Positions 55,178 through 64,000 of a stretch of DNA of 64,000 bases are shown piece after piece. Every line of letters begins with the position of its first letter. The first letter of the stretch is position 1. The notes under the pieces were generated by a model. It ran no database searches. It saw nothing but the letters and a program-made list of their open reading frames with translations, and had not been told where the DNA came from. A program made the position numbers and the translations under genes. The stretch comes from Polynucleobacter yangtzensis (lineage in GTDB: Bacteria > Pseudomonadota > Gammaproteobacteria > Burkholderiales > Burkholderiaceae): NCBI RefSeq assembly GCF_001595965.1, contig NZ_LOJI01000001.1, forward strand, positions 124,001-188,000, in the 5' to 3' direction.

Positions 55178-55800
55178 GATTTACTGGATTTGATTAAGGT
55201 TGGTTTAATGCCCATGCCATTCAATTTATCGCGAACAGGATTACTGTCTTCAACGCTGTTATATGGACCTACACGAACACGCCAGAGGGTATTGCCATCA
55301 GCCGTCACCTCACTTAACTGCGCCTGAATTCCCTGAATAGCTAAATTGGCTTTTTGCGCGTCTGCATCTGCGCGCTTATTAAATGCGCCTACTTGCAAGA
55401 AATAAATCGAGTCTGATTTTGCTGCCGGAGCTACATCGGCAGGCTTGTCGGCAGATTTCTTGCCGTTCACCAAATCGCCAATTGGATCGGCTGATGTGGG
55501 CGCAGGTGATTTACCTTGAAGCGGCTTATTTAGATCTACAGGCTCAGCAGGGGTGGCCGCCTCGCCTTCAGCAGGCGCAGGAGAAGGCTTGATAGTTAAT
55601 GGAAGACTCGGGGCACGCATGCCCGGTCTTTCTTGAGGGGTATTTTTAGAAAGGTAAAAGGCGATGACAAACGCAATTCCAAGACCGGCGCCCAAACCCA
55701 AAATAAAGCCAAGGATAGTGCCGCCATATTGGGTGTTTTTGCTATCAATGCTGCCAATGCGCTTTACGAAGCCAGTTTTCTGAATCGGTGTTTTCATCAT
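55174..55800 (-). CDS. SPOR domain cell-division-associated protein
   Basis: A 208-residue inner-membrane protein with an N-terminal cytoplasmic basic segment, one transmembrane helix (about 25-47), a Pro/Ala-rich periplasmic linker (about 55-125) and a C-terminal SPOR domain (YFLQVGAFNKRADADAQKANL...WRVRVGPY) that binds denuded septal glycan. The layout is FtsN-like; I do not give the symbol because SPOR proteins are hard to tell apart. Confidence 0.9.
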   Translation of the reverse strand: MMKTPIQKTGFVKRIGSIDSKNTQYGGTILGFILGLGAGLGIAFVIAFYLSKNTPQERPGMRAPSLPLTIKPSPAPAEGEAATPAEPVDLNKPLQGKSPAPTSADPIGDLVNGKKSADKPADVAPAAKSDSIYFLQVGAFNKRADADAQKANLAIQGIQAQLSEVTADGNTLWRVRVGPYNSVEDSNPVRDKLNGMGIKPTLIKSSKS

Positions 55801-55835
55801 TTCTCCATCTTACATCCACACCCCGTACCTCGCCA

Positions 55836-57563
55836 TTACATCTTTGCTGGCGCGGATACTCCGAGTACTTTTAAGCCATTTTGCAACACCTGACGTGTTG
55901 CAGACAACAGCGCAAGACGTGCTAACTTTAAATTCTGATCATCTACCAATACGCGATCAGCATTGTAGAAAGTGTGGAAATCTCCCGCCAGATCACGCAG
56001 GTAAAAAGCCAATGCATGAGGCGCTAACTCTTCCGCAGCAGATGTCAGCATTTCTGGATACTCCGCTAAACGACGCAGCAAATGATCCGATGCCTTGCTT
56101 TGCAATAGCGATAGATCTGCTCCAGCTAAATCCGCTGTTTGTCCACCCCATTGCTGCAAGATTGAACTGATGCGCGCATGCGCATACTGAACATAGAACA
56201 CTGGATTTTCATCATTCTGCTGCAAGGCTAAATCAATATCAAAAACAAATTCGGTATCTGCCTTACGCGAGATCAAGAAAAAGCGCACGGCATCACGTCC
56301 GCGCTGCAATGCCAATTCTCTCTCTTCAGGAGTCATCTCTGGAGTGACGCCACCAGACCACTCAACCAAATCTCGGACCGTCACATATGAGCCAGCACGC
56401 TTAGAAATTTTGACTTCTTCGCCATGACGCATCACAGTCACCATCTTATGCAAAACATAATCTGGGTAGGTTTTAGGGATATCCCAACCGCGCTTCTGCG
56501 CTACACCCTGCAAGCCTGAACGTACACGGGCAATCGTTCCATGATGATCGCTACCTTGCACATTAATCACCTTCTGAAAGCCACGATTCCACTTGCTGGT
56601 GTGGTACGCGACATCCGGCACAAAATATGTAAAGCTGCCGTCTGACTTACGCATCACACGATCTTTGTCGTCACCATCATCTGTAGTCTTTAACCACAGC
56701 GCGCCTTCAGCCTCATAGGTCTTGCCTATGTTTTGAAGATCGCTAACGATTTGAGCAACACTTCCGTCGGTGTACAAAGAAGACTCGAGGTAATAACAAT
56801 CAAATTTAACGCCGAAGGTTTTTAAATCAATGTCTTGTTCATTGCGAAGATATGCAACTGCAAACTGACGGATCGCTTCAATGTCGTCTTTATATTCTGG
56901 TGAAGATTTAAAAGCTGTCGCAATCTCTGCAATATATTCGCCGTTATAAGCTTGCTCAGGCCACTTCGCATCACCTGGCTTTAAACCTTGTAAACGAGCC
57001 TGAACTGATAAGGCTAAATTCGCAATCTGCACACCAGCATCGTTGTAATAAAACTCCCGATGAACTTTAATGCCCTGGGTTGCTAATAAGTTCGCTAAGG
57101 CATCACCAAGCGCTGCTTGACGTCCGTGACCAACATGTAAGGGACCGGTTGGATTGGCAGAGACAAACTCAATCATGGCGCTTGGTGCAGACCCAGCACC
57201 TAAAGCGGATTGGCCAAAATGCGTACCGGAGGAGAGTATCTCCTGCACTACGGCAGTTTTAGCAGCATTACTCAGACGGAAATTAATAAAACCCGGGCCA
57301 GCGATTTCGCAAGATGCAATCAGCTCATTAAAGCCATTCTGTTGCTGCAAACGCTCAACCAAGGCTTGAGCGAGCTCGCGCGGGTTGAGCTTCCAAGCCT
57401 TCGAGAGCTGGAGGGCGATATTGCATGCGACATCGCCATGATCAACGGCCTTAGGGCGCTCTAAACGGGGTGTAGGAGGCGCCTCTAGGCCGCGCTCCTG
57501 AGCCAAGCCTGCCAGTGCAGTACTCAGCATTTCAATTAAACGATTTTTATTAGTAGACAACAT
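55836..57563 (-). CDS. argS: arginyl-tRNA synthetase
   Basis: Class I synthetase charging tRNA-Arg. The 575-residue product has the N-terminal tRNA-binding domain, the HIGH-type motif in [18 protein letters not shown] and the KMSKS-like site [13 protein letters not shown], followed by the DALR anticodon-binding domain ending [18 protein letters not shown]. It starts a three-gene unit with the SPOR protein and dsbA. Confidence 0.98.
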   Translation of the reverse strand: MLSTNKNRLIEMLSTALAGLAQERGLEAPPTPRLERPKAVDHGDVACNIALQLSKAWKLNPRELAQALVERLQQQNGFNELIASCEIAGPGFINFRLSNAAKTAVVQEILSSGTHFGQSALGAGSAPSAMIEFVSANPTGPLHVGHGRQAALGDALANLLATQGIKVHREFYYNDAGVQIANLALSVQARLQGLKPGDAKWPEQAYNGEYIAEIATAFKSSPEYKDDIEAIRQFAVAYLRNEQDIDLKTFGVKFDCYYLESSLYTDGSVAQIVSDLQNIGKTYEAEGALWLKTTDDGDDKDRVMRKSDGSFTYFVPDVAYHTSKWNRGFQKVINVQGSDHHGTIARVRSGLQGVAQKRGWDIPKTYPDYVLHKMVTVMRHGEEVKISKRAGSYVTVRDLVEWSGGVTPEMTPEERELALQRGRDAVRFFLISRKADTEFVFDIDLALQQNDENPVFYVQYAHARISSILQQWGGQTADLAGADLSLLQSKASDHLLRRLAEYPEMLTSAAEELAPHALAFYLRDLAGDFHTFYNADRVLVDDQNLKLARLALLSATRQVLQNGLKVLGVSAPAKM

Positions 57564-57598
57564 AGATAAGTGAGTTTATCAGGTGGTAAGCTATCGAA

Positions 57599-57916
57599 AT
57601 GATCTATCAATTTCGCTCAAAAGCTGGTCCAGACGTCATCATGCTGGCGGATCTGACCAAACGAATTTTTGATATTTTGGGGCGCCCCCTGGATCCTCGC
57701 GGGATCCTGACGGTTGAGCAGCTCCCTGATCTGATCACCGCGCTAGAAACCGCCATTCTCAAAGATCTTGAGGAACGAGCAAAAGTGAATGAAGACTCTG
57801 AAAGTGGTGCCGAGAAGCCTAAGCTGGCTGATCGCCTTGGGCAAAGAGCCTACCCATTTCTAGAGCTCATGAAGCAAGCAAGGTCCAAAGACGAACCCGT
57901 CATGTGGGGCGTTTAG
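57599..57916 (+). CDS. DUF1840 family protein
   Basis: A 105-residue protein matching DUF1840: [16 protein letters not shown] at the start, the [19 protein letters not shown] segment and a C-terminal [23 protein letters not shown]. It is small, soluble and helical; function unknown. It is divergent from argS by 35 bases and its stop overlaps the metH2 stop by four bases on the other strand. Confidence 0.93.
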   Translation: MIYQFRSKAGPDVIMLADLTKRIFDILGRPLDPRGILTVEQLPDLITALETAILKDLEERAKVNEDSESGAEKPKLADRLGQRAYPFLELMKQARSKDEPVMWGV

Positions 57917-60663
57917 TCCAACAAGCTTGCTAGCTGGCGGCGGGTATCTTCTACACTCTGGCCACGACGTTTTGCCAAATCCTCAACCTGATCATCAGAA
58001 AGTTTGCCCACATTAAAGTAGCGCGCATCTGGGTGAGCTAGATAAAAACCACTCACACTAGAAGCAGGATTCATCGCCATAGACTCAGTCAGAGTCATGC
58101 CAATATCTTCTGAACCAATAACACGCAATAAATCTTCTTTGACCTCATGGGCAGGACAGGCTGGGTAACCAGGTGCCGGACGAATACCGCGGTACTCTTC
58201 GTTAATCATTTGATCGTTAGTCAAAATCTCATCGGTTGCATAACCCCAAAGATCTGTACGCACACGATGGTGCATTAACTCCGCAAATGCTTCTGCGAGA
58301 CGATCCGCCAAAGCCTTCAACATAATGGCGCTGTAGTCATCATGCTTTGCCTGAAACTCAGCTACTTTCTTTTCTACACCATGACCGGATGTGACTGCAA
58401 AACAACCGAGGTAGTCCGCAACACCAGAATCTTTTGGCGCAACGTAATCAGCCAAACAACGATTCGGTCTACGTACGCCATCTACAACCGGACGCTCAGA
58501 TTGTTGACGTAAGTTATGCCAAACAAACAATGGGTGCTCGCGTGTTTCATCGCTATAGAGAATAATGTCATCACCAACCGTATTGGCAGGATAGAAGGCA
58601 ACTACAGCATCAGCTTGTAGCCACTGACCTTTAATGAGTTTATCGAGCAAAGCCTGGGCATCGGCAAATACCTTGCGAGCCTCAACTCCTACAACTTCGT
58701 CATCGAGAATGGCGGGGAATTTACCTGCCAAGTCCCAAGTCTGAAAGAACGGTGTCCAGTCAATGTATTTTGCAATGTCGCTTAGTGCAAAGTTTTTAAA
58801 TACGCGACGGCCGATAAATTTTGGCTTTTCTGGAACGTATGAAGCCCAATCAATCATCTCGCGATTCTTGCGCGCCGCCTCTAAAGAAATGGTTGGCGCA
58901 GCTTTCTTATTGGCATGTTGCTCACGAATACGCACATAGTCATCACGCAAATCTTGGATGAATTTCTTAGCGCTTTCATTAGACAGCAAACTAGAGGCCA
59001 CAGATACCGAGCGGGATGCATCAGGTACATAGACGACGGGACCATCGTAATGCGGAGCAATTTTCACCGCAGTATGTACGCGAGAAGTAGTAGCGCCACC
59101 AATCATGAGCGGAATTTGACGCTCACGGAAATAGTCATCACGTTGCATTTCTTGTGCAACATAAGTCATCTCTTCGAGCGATGGGGTAATCAAGCCAGAT
59201 AAACCAACGATATCTGCATTCTCTTCCTTGGCGCGCTTCAGAATTTCCGCGCAAGGAACCATCACGCCCATATTGGCAACTTCAAAGTTATTACATTGCA
59301 GAACAACGGTCACAATATTTTTACCAATATCGTGCACATCGCCCTTCACAGTCGCCATCACAATCTTGCCTTTGGCTTTAGCCTCACCACCAGCAGCAAT
59401 ATGTTGACGCTTCTCTTCTTCTATATACGGAATCAAAATAGCAACCGCTTGCTTCATCACACGGGCACTCTTAACTACTTGAGGCAAGAACATCTTTCCG
59501 GCACCAAATAGGTCACCGACAACGTTCATACCATCCATGAGTGGGCCCTCAATCACTTCGATAGGCCTACCACCAGCGCCCATAATTTCTGCGCGCAGTT
59601 CTTCTGTATCTTCTTCAATAAATGTCGTAATACCATGCACTAAGGCGTGCGTTAAGCGCTCACGGACTGGGGCTTCGCGCCACACCAAGTTTTCAACTTG
59701 CTTTGCGCCGCCACCTTTAAATTGATCGGCAATATCAAGCAATCGCTCTGTTGGAGTTTTGCCATCTTTCTCTTTAAAGCGATTGAGAACCACGTCCTCA
59801 ACACGCTCACGTAACTCAGGATCTAGGTCAGCGTATACGCCCAGTTGACCAGCATTCACAATACCCATATCCATACCCGCCTGAATGGCGTGATACAGAA
59901 ACACTGTATGGATTGCTTCGCGCACACGGTCATTACCGCGGAAGGAGAAGCTCACATTAGAAACGCCACCGCTTACCTTGGCACCTGGCAGATTTTCTTT
60001 AATCCAACGGGTAGCATTAATAAAGTCAACAGCATAGTTGTCATGCTCTTCAATACCAGTAGCAATTGCAAAAATATTTGGATCAAAAATAATGTCTTCA
60101 GCTGGAAAGCCAATTTCATTTACCAAGATCTCATAGCAACGCTGACAAATTTCAGTCTTGCGCTTGAATGTGTCCGCTTGACCCACTTCATCAAAGGCCA
60201 TGACCACTGAAGCGGCGCCATAACGACGAATTAAGCGCGCTTGTTTTCTAAATGACTCTTCGCCCTCTTTCAAGGAAATCGAATTCACAATTGGCTTGCC
60301 TTGAATACATTTCAAGCCTGCCTCGATCACACTCCACTTAGAGGAGTCGATCATGATGGGCACACGGGCAATATCAGGCTCAGATGCGATCAGGTTTAAG
60401 AAGCGAGTCATTGCCGCTTCAGAATCCAACATCGCCTCATCCATATTGATGTCAATAACTTGGGCACCATTCTCAACCTGCTGACGGGCTACTACGAGCG
60501 CTTCATCAAATTGATTATTCAAAATCATGCGAGAAAATGCTTTTGAACCAGTGACGTTAGTACGCTCACCAATGTTCACAAAGCCAACATCGGCTGTAAC
60601 GTTAAATGGCTCGAGACCAGAAAGCTTCATTGCTGGCATAGCTTTTTTCTCGATCTTGCTCAT
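57913..60663 (-). CDS. metH: methionine synthase MetH, folate/cobalamin/activation part
   Basis: Second part of a split cobalamin-dependent methionine synthase. The 916 residues contain the pterin-binding domain ([14 protein letters not shown] near residue 27), the cap and B12-binding domains with the base-off motif [10 protein letters not shown] and [12 protein letters not shown], and the SAM-binding activation domain ([15 protein letters not shown]). The homocysteine domain is encoded separately at 60660-61724, with a four-base overlap. Such a split is known in Burkholderiaceae and keeps all functions. Confidence 0.96.
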   Translation of the reverse strand: MSKIEKKAMPAMKLSGLEPFNVTADVGFVNIGERTNVTGSKAFSRMILNNQFDEALVVARQQVENGAQVIDINMDEAMLDSEAAMTRFLNLIASEPDIARVPIMIDSSKWSVIEAGLKCIQGKPIVNSISLKEGEESFRKQARLIRRYGAASVVMAFDEVGQADTFKRKTEICQRCYEILVNEIGFPAEDIIFDPNIFAIATGIEEHDNYAVDFINATRWIKENLPGAKVSGGVSNVSFSFRGNDRVREAIHTVFLYHAIQAGMDMGIVNAGQLGVYADLDPELRERVEDVVLNRFKEKDGKTPTERLLDIADQFKGGGAKQVENLVWREAPVRERLTHALVHGITTFIEEDTEELRAEIMGAGGRPIEVIEGPLMDGMNVVGDLFGAGKMFLPQVVKSARVMKQAVAILIPYIEEEKRQHIAAGGEAKAKGKIVMATVKGDVHDIGKNIVTVVLQCNNFEVANMGVMVPCAEILKRAKEENADIVGLSGLITPSLEEMTYVAQEMQRDDYFRERQIPLMIGGATTSRVHTAVKIAPHYDGPVVYVPDASRSVSVASSLLSNESAKKFIQDLRDDYVRIREQHANKKAAPTISLEAARKNREMIDWASYVPEKPKFIGRRVFKNFALSDIAKYIDWTPFFQTWDLAGKFPAILDDEVVGVEARKVFADAQALLDKLIKGQWLQADAVVAFYPANTVGDDIILYSDETREHPLFVWHNLRQQSERPVVDGVRRPNRCLADYVAPKDSGVADYLGCFAVTSGHGVEKKVAEFQAKHDDYSAIMLKALADRLAEAFAELMHHRVRTDLWGYATDEILTNDQMINEEYRGIRPAPGYPACPAHEVKEDLLRVIGSEDIGMTLTESMAMNPASSVSGFYLAHPDARYFNVGKLSDDQVEDLAKRRGQSVEDTRRQLASLLD

Positions 60664-61724
60664 GCTGATACCTCAGCATTCTCGCGATAAAAGGCACGAG
60701 GTTTGCGCTTGGCAACAGCATTGGCAATTGCGCGAATATGATCTGGCGTAGTGCCGCAGCAGCCACCAACTAAATTGACTAAACCATCTTTTGCAAAACC
60801 ATCAACCAAGCTAGATGTAATTTCCGGCGTCTCATCAAAGCCGGTGTCGCTCATTGGGTTAGGCAGGCCAGCATTAGGGTAACAAGACACCGCAGCATCA
60901 CATATACGCGCTAACTCTGCGATATAAGGGCGCATCAGTGCAGCACCGAGTGCACAGTTCAAACCAAACGTGAGCGGCTTAATGTGACGTAAGCTATTCC
61001 AGAAGGCTTCAACAGTTTGGCCAGAAAGAATACGTCCCGAAGCATCTGTTACCGTTCCAGAAATCATGACTGGTAAACGCTCACCAGTTTCTTCAAAAAA
61101 TTCATCGAGAGCAAAGAGTGCAGCTTTAGCATTGAGCGTATCGAAAATAGTTTCGACCAAAAATAAATCCACGCCACCAGCAAATAAACCTTCAATCTGT
61201 TCACGGTAGGAGGCGCGCAAAGCATCAAAGGTCACATTGCGTGCTCCTGGATCATTTACATCAGGTGAAATACTTGCAGTCTTTGGTGTTGGCCCAATCG
61301 CGCCCGCAGCAAATCGTGGCTTATCTGGGGTGCTGTATTTTTCACAAGCAGCGCGCGCCAATCTAGCAGAGACCTCATTCATCTCACGTGCCAGACCAGC
61401 CATTTTGTAGTCCTCTTGCGCAACTGAAGTTGCACCAAAAGTGTTGGTCTCAATAATGTCTGCGCCAGCATCTAAATACTGCTCATGAATCTTGCTAATA
61501 ATTTCTGGCTGAGTCAGTACGAGCAACTCGTTATTGCCTTTAATGTCGCCAGGATGATCGGCGAAACGGGTATTACCTGGCAAGCCACGGTAATCAGCCT
61601 CAGTTAACTTGTATTGCTGAATCATGGTGCCCATAGCACCATCCAAAATGAGGATGCGCTGCTTTAAAAGCTCAGGAAGCTTTTGACCGCGGGTGTAAGG
61701 CTGGGACAAACCATTAGATTGCAT
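60660..61724 (-). CDS. metH: methionine synthase MetH, homocysteine-binding part
   Basis: First part of the split MetH. The 354 residues form the homocysteine methyltransferase barrel, beginning [20 protein letters not shown], with the zinc-binding Cys in GLNCALGA and the pair [14 protein letters not shown] near the C-terminus. It should hold homocysteine and Zn while the larger subunit supplies methyl-cobalamin. Both genes overlap by four bases in the order expected from the fused enzyme. Confidence 0.95.
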   Translation of the reverse strand: MQSNGLSQPYTRGQKLPELLKQRILILDGAMGTMIQQYKLTEADYRGLPGNTRFADHPGDIKGNNELLVLTQPEIISKIHEQYLDAGADIIETNTFGATSVAQEDYKMAGLAREMNEVSARLARAACEKYSTPDKPRFAAGAIGPTPKTASISPDVNDPGARNVTFDALRASYREQIEGLFAGGVDLFLVETIFDTLNAKAALFALDEFFEETGERLPVMISGTVTDASGRILSGQTVEAFWNSLRHIKPLTFGLNCALGAALMRPYIAELARICDAAVSCYPNAGLPNPMSDTGFDETPEITSSLVDGFAKDGLVNLVGGCCGTTPDHIRAIANAVAKRKPRAFYRENAEVSA

Positions 61725-61798
61725 TGTTAAACCGGGATTAATCTCTAGAATCCCTTATTCTATTGGAAAAGCCACTTTTCATTTACCCCGGAGCCCCT

Positions 61799-62248
61799 AT
61801 GTTTGGAACCATTCCCGAATTTAATCAAAGCCTAGATATGTTTAAAACCATGTGGGGACAAGGTGCGGCAGCTCAGGCCGGGCAATTTCCCTTCACAGCA
61901 GATGCGTCTAAGGCTGCTGGCGGCTTTGGAGCTGCTTTCCCTGGCTTAGATGTGGATGAGCTAGAAAAGCGCATTAAGGACCTTAAAAGCGTTGAAAACT
62001 GGCTAAATTTGAATCTCAACATCCTCAAGTCGACCATCCAAGGCTTAGAAGTTCAGCACGCCACCATGATGGCCCTCAAATCCTTTGGCGATGCCGTCTC
62101 TGCAGCAGGGGCAGCAGCTACAACACCCAAAGAAGAGTCCGAGACAAAAACGACTAGCGCTAAACCACGGAAAACCGCAACACGCCGTCGTCGCAAAGCT
62201 GGCGACGCAACTTACCTCGATGAAGTAGGTAATTCAGATGAGCAATAG
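61799..62248 (+). CDS. phaM: PHA granule regulatory protein PhaM
   Basis: Activates PHA synthase PhaC and links PHB granules to the nucleoid in Ralstonia. I use ATG 61799 (MFGTIPEFNQSLDMFKTMWG), with GGAG at 61790-61793; the frame is open 12 codons further upstream. The 149 residues have the family N-terminal domain including LEKRIKDLKSVENWLNLN and a basic, Ala/Pro/Thr-rich tail (KPRKTATRRRRKAG) that is the expected DNA-binding part. Its last 89 bases overlap the MBL gene. Confidence 0.93.
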   Translation: MFGTIPEFNQSLDMFKTMWGQGAAAQAGQFPFTADASKAAGGFGAAFPGLDVDELEKRIKDLKSVENWLNLNLNILKSTIQGLEVQHATMMALKSFGDAVSAAGAAATTPKEESETKTTSAKPRKTATRRRRKAGDATYLDEVGNSDEQ

Positions 62249-63245
62249 CCTCACCCATCGCAAAAGTAAGTTGATGAATATCTAATTCGCGCTTAAACAA
62301 GACCGGCACAATCTCTCGAGCATGTGCCGGTTTTTTACATGCGCCCAAAGCATCTGCTAAGCGCTCATCATGATGTGCCTTCAATTGCGCAATACGCGGT
62401 CTGATTCCTGTAAATGGCTTTCCATGAGAAGGTAATACCAAAGTATCTTCTGGCAACGCTAAATATTTTTCAATAGAGTCTAAATACAGTCCCAGAGGAT
62501 CTGCATCTGGATCAGCGTCGTAAACACTGACATTAGTAGAGATGCGGGGTAACAGCATATCTCCAGAGATCAGCACACCAAGCTCTTTGCAAAACAGAGA
62601 AGCGTGTTCAGGCGCATGTCCATACCCCATGATCACTTGCCAAGAATGCCCACCAATAGAAATACTTTCACCATCAATAATGCGGCGATATTGACGCGGC
62701 ACTCCAGGAACCATATTGCTGTAGTAATTAGAGCGCGCTCGAATTTTTTCTAAATCTTCTGGTGTCGTTAATCCATGTCTTTGAAAATGATCTGCAGAAC
62801 CTCCGCTACCAGCACGCGCGCCCACTGCAGCGCCACCCTCTTTGCAGCTTAACCATTGAGCGGTTAAGTAATCAGTCATAGAGATCCACAAGGGCACTTT
62901 CCATTTTTCACACAACCATTGCGATAAGCCCACATGATCAGGATGCATGTGAGTCACGATGACACGCAAGACTGGCAAGCCTTCAAGCTGAGTAGCAAAG
63001 ACCTGCTCCCACGAGGCTTTTGTCTCATCATTAGCAATACCGCAATCCACCATTGTCCAGCCTGAAACGCCGTCGATTTCATCGCGTAGTAGCCATAGAT
63101 TGATGTGGTCTAAGGCAAACGGTAGGCGCATACGAATCCAACGAACACCTGGCGCAACCTCAATACTGCTACCCACTTCCGGAAGTGCATCTCCTAATGG
63201 ATAATGGATCTCAGCTTCAGCACTTGCTTTGTTTTGAGTGTTCAT
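62160..63245 (-). CDS. MBL-fold metallo-hydrolase
   Basis: A 361-residue member of the metallo-beta-lactamase fold group with the zinc motif THMHPDHVG (about residue 97), further metal ligands in GYGHAPEHA, LISGDMLLPR and the late His in LPSHGKPFTG. C-terminal helical part (about 270-361) with DELDIHQLTFAMGEAIAHLNYLL-like winged helix features resembles the LACTB2-like type. Substrate unknown. Its 3' end overlaps phaM by 89 bases on the opposite strand. Confidence 0.92.
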   Translation of the reverse strand: MNTQNKASAEAEIHYPLGDALPEVGSSIEVAPGVRWIRMRLPFALDHINLWLLRDEIDGVSGWTMVDCGIANDETKASWEQVFATQLEGLPVLRVIVTHMHPDHVGLSQWLCEKWKVPLWISMTDYLTAQWLSCKEGGAAVGARAGSGGSADHFQRHGLTTPEDLEKIRARSNYYSNMVPGVPRQYRRIIDGESISIGGHSWQVIMGYGHAPEHASLFCKELGVLISGDMLLPRISTNVSVYDADPDADPLGLYLDSIEKYLALPEDTLVLPSHGKPFTGIRPRIAQLKAHHDERLADALGACKKPAHAREIVPVLFKRELDIHQLTFAMGEAIAHLNYLLHRGKLRRQLCDDGVLRFSVV

Positions 63246-63287
63246 GATTTAACGTAATTTCTTTTATCTTTTGCTTCTAGGTTTGCT

Positions 63288-63464
63288 TTGACAACAGTTC
63301 CATCGCCTTGCATTAATTGGTGTGACATTAATCCTGAAAATGGTTACTGTCGTGGCTGCTATCGTACCCTGAATGAGATTGCTGATTGGTCTGATATGAC
63401 CAATCCCGAGAAGCTTGAGGTTTGGGCACAACTATCTATTCGCAAACCCCAAGCACCGCAGTAA
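63288..63464 (+). CDS. DUF1289 family small cysteine-rich protein
   Basis: A 58-residue frame that begins at TTG 63288; the reading frame is open from 63258 and holds no ATG. It encodes the DUF1289 signature: SPCINWCDINPENGYCRGC followed by RTLNEIADWSDMTNPEK. The four cysteines (residues 8, 12, 21 and 24) suggest a small metal or Fe-S site. AGG at 63279-63281 stands 6 bases before the TTG. It lies between the MBL gene and acuI, in the opposite direction. Function unknown. Confidence 0.88.
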   Translation: MTTVPSPCINWCDINPENGYCRGCYRTLNEIADWSDMTNPEKLEVWAQLSIRKPQAPQ

Positions 63465-63493
63465 AACTTCTTTATATAACTCTACTTCTTTCT

Positions 63494-64000
63494 TTATTTA
63501 TTAACGTCGACAATCAAGCGTCCACGTACATTGCCTGCCATTAATTCTTGCGCATATTTAATGGATTCTTCAAGTGAAATTTCATGTGAGATTTCATCCA
63601 AAGTTTTCAAATCCACTAATTTGCTTAGTTGCTCATAGGCAGCGATTCTTTTTGCACGCGGCACGGTCACACTATTGATGCCGTAAAGAGTAACGCCTCG
63701 CAAAATAAATGGCGCAACAGTGGATGGAAAATCCATGCCTTGCGCTAATCCACAAGCCGCTACTGCACCATCACTCTTGGTTTGTGCACAAGCATTTGCC
63801 AAAGTATGACTACCAACGCTATCTATAACAGCAGCCCAACGCTCTTTTGCCAGCGGCTTACCGGGTGCAGATAGAGCGGCACGATCAATTACTTCGGCTG
63901 CACCTAATTTTTTAAGGTAGTCCGCTTCGGCCAATCGACCAGTACTGGCTACAACGGTGAAACCCAACTTACTGAGCAGCGTAATGGCAAAGCTGCCCAC
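63494..64000 (-). CDS. acryloyl-CoA reductase / quinone oxidoreductase YhdH type, 3' part
   Basis: The C-terminal 168 residues of an MDR-family oxidoreductase; the start lies beyond base 64000. Visible are the end of the Rossmann glycine motif (VGSFAI), the NADP-type region TVVASTGRLAEADYLKKLGA, WAAVIDSVGSHTLA and the C-terminal NVRGRLIVDVN. These are AcuI/YhdH features, a zinc-independent acryloyl-CoA reductase group. Which substrate applies here cannot be said without the N-terminus. Confidence 0.9.
   Translation of the reverse strand: MGSFAITLLSKLGFTVVASTGRLAEADYLKKLGAAEVIDRAALSAPGKPLAKERWAAVIDSVGSHTLANACAQTKSDGAVAACGLAQGMDFPSTVAPFILRGVTLYGINSVTVPRAKRIAAYEQLSKLVDLKTLDEISHEISLEESIKYAQELMAGNVRGRLIVDVNK

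Noticed and set aside
61725-61798. A cobalamin or SAM riboswitch before metH.
   Set aside because: The gap is only 74 bases and shows no B12 box or SAM aptamer core.

Overview
The window looks like chromosomal DNA of a beta-proteobacterium in the Burkholderiaceae, most likely Polynucleobacter or a close relative. The grounds are gene order (kdsC-lptCAB-hpf-ptsN-hprK-rapZ; ispE-tRNA-Gln-prs-rplY-pth; the cox/cta block; comF-trmL-gpsA-secB-grxC; ptsHI-EIIA-gshBA), a metH split in two, PhaM, lineage families such as DUF2909, DUF2970, DUF1840 and DUF1289, moderate GC and very short intergenic gaps. The genus is inferred from these features; I could not search. About 80 protein genes and one tRNA fill the window. 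No gene-free stretch exceeds 300 bases, and I see no insertion sequence, prophage, rRNA or CRISPR array.

Layout. 1-5222 (+): end of kdsC, the LPS transport genes lptC-lptA-lptB, then hpf, ptsN, hprK and rapZ; rpoN, which normally sits between lptB and hpf, is missing. 5167-7133 (-): DNA repair genes mutM and mutY. 7169-12131 (+): a TPR protein fused to LolB, ispE, tRNA-Gln(TTG), prs, rplY, pth. 12149-16295 (-): ferredoxin, coaD, rsmD and a pair of M16 peptidases. 16359-18266 (+): ftsY, then rpoH behind a perfect CIRCE operator. 18301-27263 (-): the aa3-type cytochrome oxidase block (subunits I, II and III, Cox11, SURF1, heme A/O synthesis, SCO1 and small accessory proteins), with a good sigma-70 promoter at its head; a DUF2909 gene points the other way inside it. 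27443-34708: methyltransferase, comF, trmL, gpsA, secB, grxC, rhodanese, gpmA, a C-terminal processing protease and a ThiF/MoeB protein. 34713-39450 (-): a PTS without any sugar permease (EI, HPr, EIIA-Man) and glutathione synthesis. 39554-42251 (-): porin-glnK-amtB behind two NtrC-like palindromes. 42512-49616: ubiK, an unknown lipoprotein, lipoate genes, hydrolase, ferredoxin-like protein, VanZ-like protein, birA, coaX, rfaE2. 49709-54501 (+): an overlapping five-gene lipid and oxidative-stress operon. 54530-64000: dsbA, SPOR protein, argS, DUF1840, split metH, phaM, an MBL hydrolase, DUF1289 and the 3' part of acuI/yhdH.

How the genes fit together. PtsN, HprK, EI, HPr and a mannose-type EIIA form a regulatory phosphorelay rather than a sugar uptake system. 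The cox block contains structural, heme-modifying and copper-delivery functions for one terminal oxidase. GlnK-AmtB with a porin is a nitrogen-acquisition operon. Most of the window is ordinary core genome. The most interesting departures are the TPR-LolB fusion without any cysteine, the missing rpoN combined with NtrC-like sites, the CIRCE operator on rpoH, a methyltransferase with a degenerate SAM motif, and the glutathione peroxidase/cyclopropane synthase operon. I did not find a clearly new multi-gene system.
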